Assembly (NCBI GenBank): GCA_964561525.1
Contig: CAZLPY010000009.1
Location: forward strand, 1 to 26,279
Direction of reading: 5' to 3'
Origin: CAZLPY01 sp964561525
GTDB taxonomy: Bacteria; Patescibacteriota; UBA1384; CAJBMM01
Length of the DNA stretch: 26,279 nucleotides
Both the position numbers and the translations under genes were made by a program. How positions within the stretch are numbered: position 1 is the stretch's first letter; every line of letters starts with the position of its first letter. This document shows, in pieces, positions 1-7,435 of the stretch. The notes beneath the pieces are model-generated. The model saw only the letters and a program-made list of their open reading frames with translations. It searched no databases and was not told the DNA's origin.

Positions 1-1
1 A

Positions 2-685
2 GTCGGGTTCGGCGATCTTCGTATTCGGCTTTCACTTCACGATCCAGAGCATTTTGAAAAATATTTAGGTGATCAAAAAACATGGCACTCGGCGGAAGCA
101 TCGTTGCGAGAATTGCTACAGGAGCGCAAGGCCGACTTTTTTGAAGGAATAGGCGACGCAGCATTTTATGGCCCGAAGCTTGATTTTATCGCCAAGGATT
201 CTCTGGATCGTGAGTGGCAAGTTGCTACTATCCAGCTTGATATGAACATGCCTGAGCGTTTCAATCTAAACTACACCAATGAGGAAGGCAAAGATGAAAC
301 TGTTGTTATGATTCATGCCGCCATTATGGGCTCGATTGAGCGGTTTATTGCAATATTGTTGGAGCACACGTCGGGAGTATTACCGTTGTGGCTAGCGCCG
401 GTGCAAGTTGTAATAGTGCCAATTAGCGAACGCCACGGCGAATATGCAACCGAGCTAGTCTCTACTATGAAAGAGCATGGTATTCGTGTTCACGTTGACG
501 GTCGCAATGAGTCACTGGGCAAACGCATCCGTGAGGCTGAAATGCAAAAAATCCCGTATGTTTTAGTGGTCGGCGATAAAGAAGTACTTGACAAAACTGT
601 ATCTATTCGGCATATTGTCGATGGAGATAAAGGTCAAAAGCCCGTTCATGAGCTGATCACACTACTGACTACCGAAAAAGCCTAA
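2..685 (+). CDS. thrS: threonyl-tRNA synthetase, C-terminal part (5' end outside window)
   Basis: Class II aminoacyl-tRNA synthetase that charges tRNA-Thr with threonine in the cytoplasm. The reading frame is open from base 2, so the gene starts upstream of the window; about 227 residues are visible. The end of the catalytic core is seen, including the motif 3 region (GSIERF). It is followed by the anticodon-binding domain, starting near LPLWLAPVQVVIVPI and running through DGRNESLGKRIREAE and IPYVLVVGDKE, a typical ThrRS C-terminus. The usual HRAI before GSxER reads HAAI here; the motif 3 arginine itself is kept. The stop is TAA at 683-685. No terminator is obvious between it and the next gene. 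Identification is firm; only the missing 5' part is unknown. Confidence 0.96.
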   Translation, partial: VGFGDLRIRLSLHDPEHFEKYLGDQKTWHSAEASLRELLQERKADFFEGIGDAAFYGPKLDFIAKDSLDREWQVATIQLDMNMPERFNLNYTNEEGKDETVVMIHAAIMGSIERFIAILLEHTSGVLPLWLAPVQVVIVPISERHGEYATELVSTMKEHGIRVHVDGRNESLGKRIREAEMQKIPYVLVVGDKEVLDKTVSIRHIVDGDKGQKPVHELITLLTTEKA

Positions 686-777
686 GTGATTCGTCGGCTA
701 GTACTGCGCATACGATCATAGAATTAACACAATTGCATTTTTTCGTCGCTACTTGACTTAGGGAGGAGGTGAAACAA

Positions 778-1101
778 GTGCACATGTTGATGCAGGTTGA
801 TCGAGGGCTGCAACAATCGCGCCGCGCCGGCCAAAAAAGTGGCACAACGACGCGGGCAGTAATGGCCAAATCGGCCTATCTCGCAATTGTACTGCCAGTG
901 CTTGGGCGGATGAAAGACTGGCAAACGTTGCCGGATCGTTACCGTTTCCGATTACTTGAGGAAGCGGTTACCGGGGCAGCACAGCAGTTGCCGGGGTTGA
1001 CCGAGCGCAAGAAGCTATGGAGTCGTTTGTCGTCAGACGGTAGCGAAAGGTTCGACAATGACCAGGTGGAAAGCTTGCGCACATTGCTCCAACTCAGTTG
1101 A
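778..1101 (+). CDS. hypothetical protein, about 107 aa
   Basis: I do not recognise a family. A very strong Shine-Dalgarno (GGGAGGAGGT, 761-770) sits 7 bases before a GTG at 778, which I take as the start; ATG at 784 is the alternative. The product is small and basic in its N-terminal half (Arg/Lys-rich around residues 8-30). It has one moderately hydrophobic stretch (AKSAYLAIVLPVL) and a helical C-terminal half with many Arg, Leu and Glu. It is not clearly a membrane protein. The gene lies 92 bases after thrS on the same strand and ends just before a bidirectional terminator. The strong Shine-Dalgarno contrasts with the weak or absent ones of several core genes here. Coding status is likely; function unknown. 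Confidence 0.6.
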   Translation: MHMLMQVDRGLQQSRRAGQKSGTTTRAVMAKSAYLAIVLPVLGRMKDWQTLPDRYRFRLLEEAVTGAAQQLPGLTERKKLWSRLSSDGSERFDNDQVESLRTLLQLS

Positions 1102-1121
1102 GAGAGGAGCAATCTATCACA

Positions 1122-1157
1122 AAAATCGCCCGTGAGCTATATCATGCGGGCGATTTT
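1122..1157. terminator. bidirectional intrinsic terminator
   Basis: A perfect 11-bp inverted repeat (AAAATCGCCCG at 1122-1132 and CGGGCGATTTT at 1147-1157) flanks a 14-base loop. It is A-rich on the left and T-rich on the right, so it can end transcription from both sides. It lies between the convergent 778-1101 gene and rplY. Confidence 0.8.
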
Positions 1158-1179
1158 CAAATATTTTAAACTAAAGAAT

Positions 1180-1884
1180 TTATTGCTTAGTCGGCTCAGC
1201 TTCTGGTTTTGTCTCAGCTATTTCTTCACCGTCTGTTGCCTCAGTTGCATCTGCTACTCCCTCTACCGCAGCTACCGCCTCTTCCTCGGTGGTTTCATCC
1301 ACTGCTAGCTCAGCCTCAAGCTCAGCTTCAGTGAGTGGTGCTTGGACTACTAAAATTGTCAGTTCTGGATCGGTTAGCACTTCAATGCCGGCAGGGATAG
1401 ATACATCTTTGACATGAATGGCTTGATCAAATTCAGTAAGACCGGAGATGTCGACATCGAGGTGTTGTACTAAATCATCTGGCAAGCACTCAATCTCAAT
1501 GGCATCAAGCGAATGCACTAACTTGCCCTCAAGGTCAACAACCGCTGGTGATTCACCCACAAATTCGAGCGGAATTTCGGTGCGAATTTTTTCCTTCATA
1601 TTCACCTGCAACAAATCAACATGAATGGGCTTTAGCGAAGTTGGGTCAAGTTGAGGTTCCTTAATCAGTACTTTGACCGGTTTAGCTTCAGCAACATGGA
1701 GCGATACAATCGTAGAGGAACCAGCTTCTTGATAGAGCTTGGAAAAAGTGCGGACATCGAGTGCAAGTGAGATTGAAGGAACGCCACGACCATATAAAAC
1801 GGCCGGAATAGCGCCGTCCTTGCGCAGCCGTTTCACTTTTTTGCCTACAATATCGCGGGCGTTTGCTTTTAGGGTATGTTCCAT
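1180..1884 (-). CDS. rplY: 50S ribosomal protein L25 (TL5/CTC type)
   Basis: Binds 5S rRNA in the large ribosomal subunit; the long CTC form is often linked to stress. The 234-residue product starts with the L25 N-terminal beta-barrel (VKRLRKDGAIPAVLYGRG, LALDVRTFSKLYQEAG). The TL5-type C-terminal domain follows (IPLEFVGESPAV, then DALxIECLPDDLVQHLDVDIS). The last 45 or so residues are an Ala/Glu/Thr-rich acidic tail, typical in kind for CTC proteins but long. No Shine-Dalgarno is visible before the ATG. The gene lies downstream of uvrB and the small gene at 1966-2259 on the same strand, and ends at the bidirectional terminator. Identification is firm. Confidence 0.96.
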   Translation of the reverse strand: MEHTLKANARDIVGKKVKRLRKDGAIPAVLYGRGVPSISLALDVRTFSKLYQEAGSSTIVSLHVAEAKPVKVLIKEPQLDPTSLKPIHVDLLQVNMKEKIRTEIPLEFVGESPAVVDLEGKLVHSLDAIEIECLPDDLVQHLDVDISGLTEFDQAIHVKDVSIPAGIEVLTDPELTILVVQAPLTEAELEAELAVDETTEEEAVAAVEGVADATEATDGEEIAETKPEAEPTKQ

Positions 1885-1965
1885 ATGTGTGTTTTAGTTG
1901 TGGGGTGTACGTTAGGATGTAGAAAATGCAAGCCATAAGGAAGCTTTTCTGCGTTTATCTACTGC

Positions 1966-2259
1966 CTACGGCCTTTCTTGAAATGCTTTGGCAAAATCAC
2001 CGTCAAATTTTTGTAATTCCTGATGGAATCGAATCGAATCGTCGAGACTCAAGGTTGCCTCATTGACTGATGGATGTTGACCCACCACAGTAATGGTTGC
2101 AAACGCTGCATGATCCTCGCATATCAATTGGAACAGGTACATATTTTTAAATGTACCTTTCAAATGGATGTTGGTTTGGGTGTAGGGCTTACCACAATGC
2201 ATACAACGTAAGCTGTGCTGAATCTCCAAAAGGATCTGACGGAGTTGAAAGTTATTCAC
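1966..2259 (-). CDS. hypothetical protein with a CxxC motif
   Basis: A 97-residue protein that I cannot assign. It begins with GTG preceded by AGGA at 5 bases. Cys19 and Cys22 form a CMHC pair, and Cys48 with His50 (CEDH) could complete a metal site, so a small zinc-ribbon-like fold is possible but unproven. The C-terminal half is acidic with aromatic residues (SIRFHQELQKFDGDFAKAF). It starts 46 bases after uvrB on the same strand and is probably cotranscribed with it. The gap holds a 6-bp hairpin (TAGTCT...AGACTA near 2273-2291) without a T tract. Likely a real gene because of the Shine-Dalgarno and the tight spacing. Confidence 0.65.
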   Translation of the reverse strand: MNNFQLRQILLEIQHSLRCMHCGKPYTQTNIHLKGTFKNMYLFQLICEDHAAFATITVVGQHPSVNEATLSLDDSIRFHQELQKFDGDFAKAFQERP

Positions 2260-2305
2260 GTTTATCCTAATCTAGTCTCTATTGTAGACTAAATCGAGCT
2301 ACGAG

Positions 2306-4330
2306 TCAACGTCCCGCTTGCTTGAGCTGGCGAATCTTATCACGCAAACTGGCCGCTTTTTCGAATTCTAAATTGCTCGCAGCTGCTTCCATTTGTTTTT
2401 TAAACAACTTTTGCAGCCGCAAGCGCTCGTCACGTGGCAGTTCGGCATAATTAACCTCCTCAACTGCTTGATCAGGAGGTTTAATTGAAGCTTGCAAGGC
2501 TTTAGCTATACCGATCGGGGTAATGTTATGGGCCCGGTTATATTGCATTTGAATGGTGCGACGGCGGGTTGATTCTGCGATCGCTCGTTTCATCGAATCC
2601 GTTTCAACATCAGCATACATGATTACACGACCGTTTAAATGCCGGGCAGCGCGGCCAAACGTTTGAATCAAGCTGGTTTGATTGCGCAAGAAGCCCTCGC
2701 GATCAGCGTCTAAAATTGCCACCAAACTTACTTCAGGTAAATCCAGACCTTCACGGAGCAAATTAATGCCAACAATCACGTCAAAGGTACCTGCTCGCAA
2801 GTCTCTTAGAATCTCAGTGCGCTCCAGTGTTTCTACATCAGAATGTAAATATTGCACCTTAATTCCGATCTCCAGTAAATAATCGGTCAAATCCTCGGCC
2901 ATCCGCTTGGTTAGCGTAGTGACGAGCACCCGCTCGGCTTGCGACACTCTATCGCGGATTTCAGCAATTAAATCATCAACTTGATTTTTGGTTGGCCGCA
3001 CCTCGATTTCGGGATCAACTAAGCCGGTTGGGCGGATGATTTGCTCAACCACACCGTCGGGGGTAAACGTTTGAGTCGAGTGATCTAATGGGGCTAATTT
3101 GTCCAATAGGACTAATTGGTTTTTCAGAGTGGATTGTTCTATTTCATACTGCGTTGGAGTCGCCGAGACGAAAATAGTCTGGCCAGTACGTTCAATAAAC
3201 TCATCAAACCGTAAAGGGCGGTTATCCCGCGCTGCTCTTAAGCGAAATCCGTAATGAATTAAGGTATCTTTGCGTGCGCGGTCGCCGTTATACATGCCGC
3301 GAATTTGCGGCATGGTCATATGCGACTCATCAATCACCAACAAATAGTCCTTTGGGAAATAATCTATCAACACTGAGGGCGGTGAGCCCGGAGCGCGGCG
3401 GTCAAAATAACGTGAATAGTTTTCGATACCGCTGCATATTCCAGTCTCACGAATCATCTCGATATCAAAATTGGTTCGCTCTTTTAAACGTTGCGCCTCA
3501 AGCAAGCGCCCTTCTTTTTCGAATGTGGCCACTTCCTCAAGCATGTCACCTTCGATCTGGCTCAGTACATCGGCGTTATTTTGATCGGCTAAAAAGTGCC
3601 TGGCTGGGAAAATATCGAACTGTGTCAGCTCGGGCAGCTCGGTCCCATCAGTCGGATTAATTGGGACGATTGATTCAATTGCGTCACCAAAAAAAGTGAT
3701 GCGATAGGTATGTTCATCGTAGGCTGGAAATAGTTCAATGCTATCACCCTTGACCCTAAATTTACCGCGGGAAAGCTCGGTATCGTTACGTTGATAAAGG
3801 ATATCGATCAGCCGTTTAATCAAGGCGTTGCGACCAAACTGCTCACCTTTTTCAATATGTATCGCTGCGGTGCGGTACACATCCGGGCTCCCGAGGCCGT
3901 AAATGCAGGAAACTGAGGCTACAATAATTACATCTTTTCGGGTCATCAAGCTCATGGTCGCAGCGTTTCGGAGACGGTCAATTTCATCGTTTATTGACGA
4001 ATCTTTTTCAATATAGGTATCGGTCGTCGGCATGTAAGCCTCGGGCTGATAGTAATCGTAATACGACACGAAATAATGCACGGCGTTGTCCGGAAAAAAC
4101 TCACGGAACTCACTGGCCAACTGCGCTGCCAGCGTTTTATTGTGAGCAATAACGAGTGTCGGGCGCTGCACGTTTTGAATGACGTTGGCCAACGTAAACG
4201 TTTTGCCTGATCCTGTAACACCAAGTAGTGTTTGATTTTTATAGCCCTTTCGTAAACCTGTAGTCAACAGCTCAATAGCTTTGGGTTGGTCCCCAGCGGG
4301 AGGAAAAGGACGCTTAATGGTGAATGACAT
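2306..4330 (-). CDS. uvrB: UvrABC excinuclease subunit B
   Basis: Central damage-verifying helicase-like subunit of nucleotide excision repair; it is loaded by UvrA and recruits UvrC. The 674-residue length is normal for the family. Visible are Walker A GVTGSGKT (37-44), the beta-hairpin region SYYDYYQPEAY (89-99) that clamps DNA, the Walker B box DESH (334-337), helicase motifs V/VI (GLDLPEVSLV, QTFGRAARH) and a C-terminal UVR domain for UvrC contact (about 634-669). The ATG has no Shine-Dalgarno; an extended -10 lies 7 bases upstream, which suggests a leaderless mRNA. Downstream, 1966-2259 and rplY follow on the same strand. Identification is certain. Confidence 0.99.
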   Translation of the reverse strand: MSFTIKRPFPPAGDQPKAIELLTTGLRKGYKNQTLLGVTGSGKTFTLANVIQNVQRPTLVIAHNKTLAAQLASEFREFFPDNAVHYFVSYYDYYQPEAYMPTTDTYIEKDSSINDEIDRLRNAATMSLMTRKDVIIVASVSCIYGLGSPDVYRTAAIHIEKGEQFGRNALIKRLIDILYQRNDTELSRGKFRVKGDSIELFPAYDEHTYRITFFGDAIESIVPINPTDGTELPELTQFDIFPARHFLADQNNADVLSQIEGDMLEEVATFEKEGRLLEAQRLKERTNFDIEMIRETGICSGIENYSRYFDRRAPGSPPSVLIDYFPKDYLLVIDESHMTMPQIRGMYNGDRARKDTLIHYGFRLRAARDNRPLRFDEFIERTGQTIFVSATPTQYEIEQSTLKNQLVLLDKLAPLDHSTQTFTPDGVVEQIIRPTGLVDPEIEVRPTKNQVDDLIAEIRDRVSQAERVLVTTLTKRMAEDLTDYLLEIGIKVQYLHSDVETLERTEILRDLRAGTFDVIVGINLLREGLDLPEVSLVAILDADREGFLRNQTSLIQTFGRAARHLNGRVIMYADVETDSMKRAIAESTRRRTIQMQYNRAHNITPIGIAKALQASIKPPDQAVEEVNYAELPRDERLRLQKLFKKQMEAAASNLEFEKAASLRDKIRQLKQAGR

Positions 4331-4331
4331 A

Positions 4332-4360
4332 TTGACAATATTAGCACAAGTATGGTTAAT
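4332..4360 (+). promoter_or_regulatory. promoter of the 4478-5499 gene pair
   Basis: A perfect TTGACA (4332-4337), a 17-base spacer and GTTAAT (4355-4360, 4 of 6 matches) face the plus-strand genes. The -35 overlaps the first bases upstream of the uvrB start on the other strand, so the two promoters could interfere with each other. Confidence 0.5.
4338..4346 (-). promoter_or_regulatory. extended -10 promoter element of uvrB
   Basis: On the minus strand TGCTAATAT reads as an extended -10 (TGn plus TAATAT). Seven bases separate it from the uvrB ATG, so transcription would begin at or next to the start codon. No good -35 is seen 17-18 bases upstream. The site overlaps the divergent promoter for the plus-strand genes. 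Confidence 0.5.
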
Positions 4361-4477
4361 TAGATACTAACATCCCGTTATGGTTTGAACAGCACTCAAA
4401 CTATGATGGGGGTAGTTGGACCTTCACTTTGGCCGGGCTCCGCGCCCGTCCGCACTTGTACGAGGAGGATATGAGAG

Positions 4478-4681
4478 ATGGCAGGCCGTTTTACCAAGAA
4501 AGAATGTATGGCGATGTCAGAGAGCAGGCTCAAGCAGCTCTATGCGGACAAAGACGCGCGTCTCACCCAAAAGCTCTTCATTGAAGTTTGTGGTGAGCTC
4601 GGCTTCTCCCACGGGCATCTTCGCACAGTCATCTATCGCGGCGATCACCCCGGTCGCCCGATACAGCTACATAAAAAGTAG
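4478..4681 (+). CDS. hypothetical protein, 67 aa
   Basis: A small protein that I do not recognise. A strong Shine-Dalgarno (GAGGAGG) lies about 8 bases before the ATG at 4478. The product is polar and basic, with an apparent helical stretch (SESRLKQLYADKDARLTQKLF) and a basic, Gly/His-containing end (YRGDHPGRP). A small nucleic-acid-binding or adaptor protein is conceivable, but there is no motif to prove it. It is followed by a strong hairpin (4700-4729) and then the 246-residue gene at 4759 on the same strand, so the two probably form one unit, divergent from uvrB. Confidence in coding comes from the promoter, Shine-Dalgarno and hairpin. Confidence 0.6.
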   Translation: MAGRFTKKECMAMSESRLKQLYADKDARLTQKLFIEVCGELGFSHGHLRTVIYRGDHPGRPIQLHKK

Positions 4682-4699
4682 CGGCCATCCTAACGGAAT

Positions 4700-4729
4700 C
4701 AGGGCTTTCGCAACGTCGCGAAAGCCCTG
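4700..4729 (+). terminator. hairpin, terminator or attenuator
   Basis: A perfect 12-bp stem (CAGGGCTTTCGC and its complement) with a 6-base loop lies between the 4478 and 4759 genes. The following CCCTTATCTTAG is only partly T-rich, so it may act as a partial terminator or an mRNA-stabilising hairpin. Confidence 0.55.
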
Positions 4730-4758
4730 CCCTTATCTTAGTAGGTGGGGAGAATACA

Positions 4759-5499
4759 ATGGTAAACCACTTGGCGGGAACTTTAGTATTGCCGCGCGGC
4801 AGTTTCAGGATCAATGATTCGAGCGATATCAAATTACTCCGCCGATTCTCGGGTTCTATTCGTGATTGGATTCTGGATGAGGTGCTAGCGGCGGGAGATA
4901 CCATTTCAGGCGGAGACATTGAGCTTTCTCCATTCATGCCTTACATTCTTCATTCGGAACTTTTACCGAGGGCTAAACGCTTAGTTTGCCCGCACGTCAA
5001 TCCTTTCTTGGCAATTGGTGGTTGTCCTGAAGTGAAACTGGGATATGGCCAACGGGGCACATTGTCGCTAGAGCCACTAATTCGCGACACGTACATGCAA
5101 AAAGACCCCGGCGGAGTAGTGGTGCATGCATGTGTACACTCAATGTACAACATGGCGCTGCGATATCGTGACGAGGCCGGACGTCCGATGGCCCAGAGAC
5201 ATCAAGACCGCGTCATTAGCTACCCTCGTGATGTCCATGGGCGCCATCTTTACACCTACATGTTTGTTTCTAGTGTAGGTGGCTGGTTGAAGGTTTTGGA
5301 GCGTAAGTTTGCTGCAGCATTGGCGATGTACATCGCGTGCTTCGAGGGCCAGCCTATCGCGGAGATGTTCACCGAAGGTCACTGGCAAACAGTTCATCAT
5401 GACATCGAGCCGATCGACGAAGATATTGAACCCTGGAGGACCCTTTTGGCAGCGGCGCACACTCAGGAACAAGTTGATTTCAGTTCTTACACAGGGTAG
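4759..5499 (+). CDS. hypothetical protein, 246 aa
   Basis: Not recognised. The ATG at 4759 follows a G-rich Shine-Dalgarno-like stretch (GGTGGGGAG). The protein appears soluble, with no signal peptide or clear membrane segment. It contains several Cys and His residues (VCPHVNPF, GGCPEV, VVHACVHSMYNM, HWQTVHHDIEP). These could bind metal, but the spacing matches no motif known to me. The C-terminus is acidic (PIDEDIEPWRTLL). It follows the 67-residue gene and its hairpin and converges on trmD. Sitting as a plus-strand pair between minus-strand core operons, it may be an acquired cassette; that is inference. Confidence 0.65.
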   Translation: MVNHLAGTLVLPRGSFRINDSSDIKLLRRFSGSIRDWILDEVLAAGDTISGGDIELSPFMPYILHSELLPRAKRLVCPHVNPFLAIGGCPEVKLGYGQRGTLSLEPLIRDTYMQKDPGGVVVHACVHSMYNMALRYRDEAGRPMAQRHQDRVISYPRDVHGRHLYTYMFVSSVGGWLKVLERKFAAALAMYIACFEGQPIAEMFTEGHWQTVHHDIEPIDEDIEPWRTLLAAAHTQEQVDFSSYTG

Positions 5500-5519
5500 C
5501 TGCATTACGCACCTACCCT
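5493..5519. terminator. weak hairpin between convergent genes
   Basis: A 7-bp inverted repeat (AGGGTAG / CTACCCT, 13-base loop) covers the stop of the 4759 gene and lies just before the trmD stop. It has no long T tract; terminator function is tentative. Confidence 0.35.
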
Positions 5520-5525
5520 ATATTA

Positions 5526-6200
5526 TTACCTCTCATTAATCTTTCTTGACTGCTGGTTGCGCCATTCTGCGATTTTCAAATGATTGCCAGAGAGTAGTAT
5601 ATCAGGCACGGTCCAACCTCTATAATCTTGAGGTTTTGTATAATGTGGATACTCTAGAGCCGGCTGGCCATCCTTGGTTAAATGAAATGAATCAGCCTGT
5701 GGTGCACCATCCGGCAGTATCCCCGGCACAAACCGCGATACTGCGTCAACCAGTACTAACGCTGGCAACTCACCGCCAGTTAGTACATAATCGCCGATCG
5801 AAATTTGCTCATCAACTAAATGCTGCCGAATGCGTTCATCAAAACCTTCATAATGACCGCAAATCAGGATAATCCAATCGTGTTTGGCCAACGCTTCACA
5901 CTTAGGTGACGTTAGTCGCTGGCCTTGAGGCGTCAGTAGGATAATGTGCGGCTTTCGATCCAATTTGGCTGACATGAGCACGTTGTTGAGCGCTTTATCC
6001 ACTACATCTACTCGCATCACCATACCAGTGCCGCCACCATACGGCGTGTCGTCGACCGTACGATGCTTATCGTCGGCAGCTTCCCGTATATCATGCACTT
6101 GAATATCCACCAGCCCTTGCTCACGAGCACGTTTTAAAATGCTCTCATTAAAGTAGGGCAGAAAAAGATGGGGAAATAGGGTGAGAATGTCAATTTTCAT
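5526..6200 (-). CDS. trmD: tRNA (guanine-N1)-methyltransferase TrmD
   Basis: Methylates N1 of G37 in tRNAs using S-adenosylmethionine, preventing +1 frameshifts. The 224-residue product has the SPOUT trefoil-knot signatures: TPYGGGTGM (52-60), LLTPQGQRL (88-96), CGHYEGFDERI (114-124) and SIGDYVLTGGELPA (134-147). The conserved Asp is near residue 170 (ADSF), and PHYTKP follows. It is slightly short at the C-terminus compared with E. coli (255). It is the last gene of rpsP-khpA-trmD, a classical grouping. No Shine-Dalgarno precedes the ATG: the whole gap to khpA is taken up by a heptamer-type inverted repeat (6205-6280), which could affect its expression. Confidence 0.98.
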   Translation of the reverse strand: MKIDILTLFPHLFLPYFNESILKRAREQGLVDIQVHDIREAADDKHRTVDDTPYGGGTGMVMRVDVVDKALNNVLMSAKLDRKPHIILLTPQGQRLTSPKCEALAKHDWIILICGHYEGFDERIRQHLVDEQISIGDYVLTGGELPALVLVDAVSRFVPGILPDGAPQADSFHLTKDGQPALEYPHYTKPQDYRGWTVPDILLSGNHLKIAEWRNQQSRKINER

Positions 6201-6204
6201 TGAT

Positions 6205-6280
6205 AGGCTTAAGACTTAAGACTTAACGACGTAGGAAAATCAAATTGGCATACATACTCTTAAGTCTTCGGCTTAGGTCT
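6205..6280. repeat. heptamer-based inverted repeat in the khpA-trmD gap
   Basis: The left arm (6205-6226) is built of TTAAGAC-type 7-base units. The right arm (6260-6280) is its imperfect complement, with one gap in the alignment. The element fills nearly the whole 89-base gap between khpA and trmD. It has the same sequence theme as the element at 7365-7434, so the two look like copies of one family. Confidence 0.7.
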
Positions 6281-6289
6281 GATGCCTGG

Positions 6290-6721
6290 CTAGACTAATA
6301 CTTCTGTCGGGACATCATCGAGGGAATCAGTTTTTTTCGGTTTCTGCTCGACCTGCTCCTCTTCGTCATGCTTCGGTACATCCTCTGACATCACTTCCTG
6401 CTGATGCTCATGGTGCTTCGATGCATTCGAGCGCTCCTCGGTTGATTCGTCGGGTGTGCGTACCTCACCGCCATCTGGCTCAAAGATCTTTAAATTAATG
6501 CGATCGTCCGATTTTGCCCCAAATACATGCAGCAGTTTTCGAATTGAGTTCACCGTGCGTCCACCTTTGCCGATAATTTTGCCCATATCCTCTGGGTTCA
6601 AGATCAGCGAAATCAAGGTTCCGCGGTCATCAAGCGTTTTTTCGGTTTTTACATCGTCAGGATGATCCACAATTGCTTTTACAATCATCTCTACAAACTG
6701 CTGCTCATTCATGGTTGCCAT
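6290..6721 (-). CDS. khpA: KH-domain RNA-binding protein (KhpA/YlqC family) with acidic tail
   Basis: Small RNA-binding protein. In Firmicutes, KhpA pairs with KhpB and affects cell division and RNA fate. Residues about 6-85 form the KH domain with the GxxG loop in MGKIIGKGGRTVNSIRKLL (GKGG at 51-54). The remaining 55-60 residues are an unusual acidic and His/Gln-rich tail (ASKHHEHQQEVMSEDVPKHD and onward); family members usually end soon after the KH domain. The first ATG, preceded by AAAGGA at a good distance, is preferred over the one three codons later. The place between rpsP and trmD is typical for this gene. Identification of the domain is firm. Confidence 0.93.
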   Translation of the reverse strand: MATMNEQQFVEMIVKAIVDHPDDVKTEKTLDDRGTLISLILNPEDMGKIIGKGGRTVNSIRKLLHVFGAKSDDRINLKIFEPDGGEVRTPDESTEERSNASKHHEHQQEVMSEDVPKHDEEEQVEQKPKKTDSLDDVPTEVLV

Positions 6722-6809
6722 GGTTGTCCTTTCTTAAAAACAACAAAAAGACTTGAGTAATAATGCTCATGCGAGCACATGTTCAAGCCTTTCATGTGAT
6801 ATTGAAACG

Positions 6810-7283
6810 TTACGCTTTATTAGTTGCGATTTCAGGTTCAGCGTTCTCATCTGGTGACTCTTCCGGTGTAGCTGCACTTGCTGCGATTTCTTCGGTCTGT
6901 TCAGTGGCTGTTTCTGTAGATTCTGACGGTGTTTGCTTTTCAGTCTGCTCTGCCGCTTCAACTGGAGCTGCCTCGGCGGGCTTTGGTGCTACTTCAGCCT
7001 TTACCTCGGCTTTAGCTCTAGCGTACTTGATATTGCGTTTTTCCGTCAAGATGCCCTTGTCAACCAGCATGTTGTGGACTGTATCGGAAGCCACCGCGCC
7101 TTTGGAGATCCAATAAGTGACCCGATCGGCCTTAACCTCGAGTATTTTTGGTTTGCGATCAGCTAAATAATAGCCAACAACTTCGACAAATTTACCTTTG
7201 ACCGGTGCTGAGTGCTCAGCCACCACAATGCGGTAGGTTGGTTGATGACGTTTGCCGGTACGAGTTAAGCGAATGCGAAGCAT
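6810..7283 (-). CDS. rpsP: 30S ribosomal protein S16 with long acidic tail
   Basis: Component of the small ribosomal subunit needed for 30S assembly. Residues 1-85 are a standard S16 (MLRIRLTRTGKRHQPTYRIV, VEVVGYYLADRKP, DRVTYWISKGAVASDTVHNM). S16 is usually 80-100 residues; here another 65-70 residues rich in Ala, Glu, Thr and Pro follow, giving 157 in all. It is the first gene of the rpsP-khpA-trmD operon, with a clear promoter (7323-7351) and an AAGG Shine-Dalgarno before the ATG. The 88-base gap to khpA shows no terminator. Confidence 0.97.
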   Translation of the reverse strand: MLRIRLTRTGKRHQPTYRIVVAEHSAPVKGKFVEVVGYYLADRKPKILEVKADRVTYWISKGAVASDTVHNMLVDKGILTEKRNIKYARAKAEVKAEVAPKPAEAAPVEAAEQTEKQTPSESTETATEQTEEIAASAATPEESPDENAEPEIATNKA

Positions 7284-7322
7284 GGTGGTTAAACCTTATA
7301 GTTATGCTGATTTATCTATTTA

Positions 7323-7351
7323 GTTATACACGAAATGATCAGTTTGGTCAA
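7323..7351 (-). promoter_or_regulatory. promoter of the rpsP-khpA-trmD operon
   Basis: On the minus strand TTGACC (7346-7351), a 17-base spacer and TATAAC (7323-7328) form a near-consensus sigma-70-type promoter. The rpsP ATG is 39 bases downstream of the -10, leaving room for a leader with a Shine-Dalgarno. Confidence 0.8.
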
Positions 7352-7364
7352 TGGACGGACATAA

Positions 7365-7434
7365 AGACTTAAGACATACGACTTAAAGATGGGAACATTA
7401 GAAGATAAGTCTTTAAGTCTTACGCCTTACGTCT
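7365..7434. repeat. heptamer-based inverted repeat between the TrmB-like gene and the rpsP promoter
   Basis: Two 24-base arms (7365-7388 and 7411-7434) are complementary at 20 of 24 positions, with a perfect inner 9 bp (GACTTAAAG / CTTTAAGTC) and a 22-base loop. The arms show a loose 7-base period of ACTTAAG-like units. It is closely related to 6205-6280 and could also end transcription of the upstream gene, though no T tract is seen. Confidence 0.7.
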
Positions 7435-7435
7435 A

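Noticed and set aside
4416..4817. 133-codon frame overlapping the 4478 gene in another frame.
   Set aside because: It lacks a Shine-Dalgarno, runs through the 12-bp hairpin and into the next gene; the 4478 frame has the better start signals.
6205..7434. A CRISPR array, considered because repeated AAGACTTAAG motifs occur.
   Set aside because: Units are 7 bases in direct contact, with no spacers of regular length and no cas genes.
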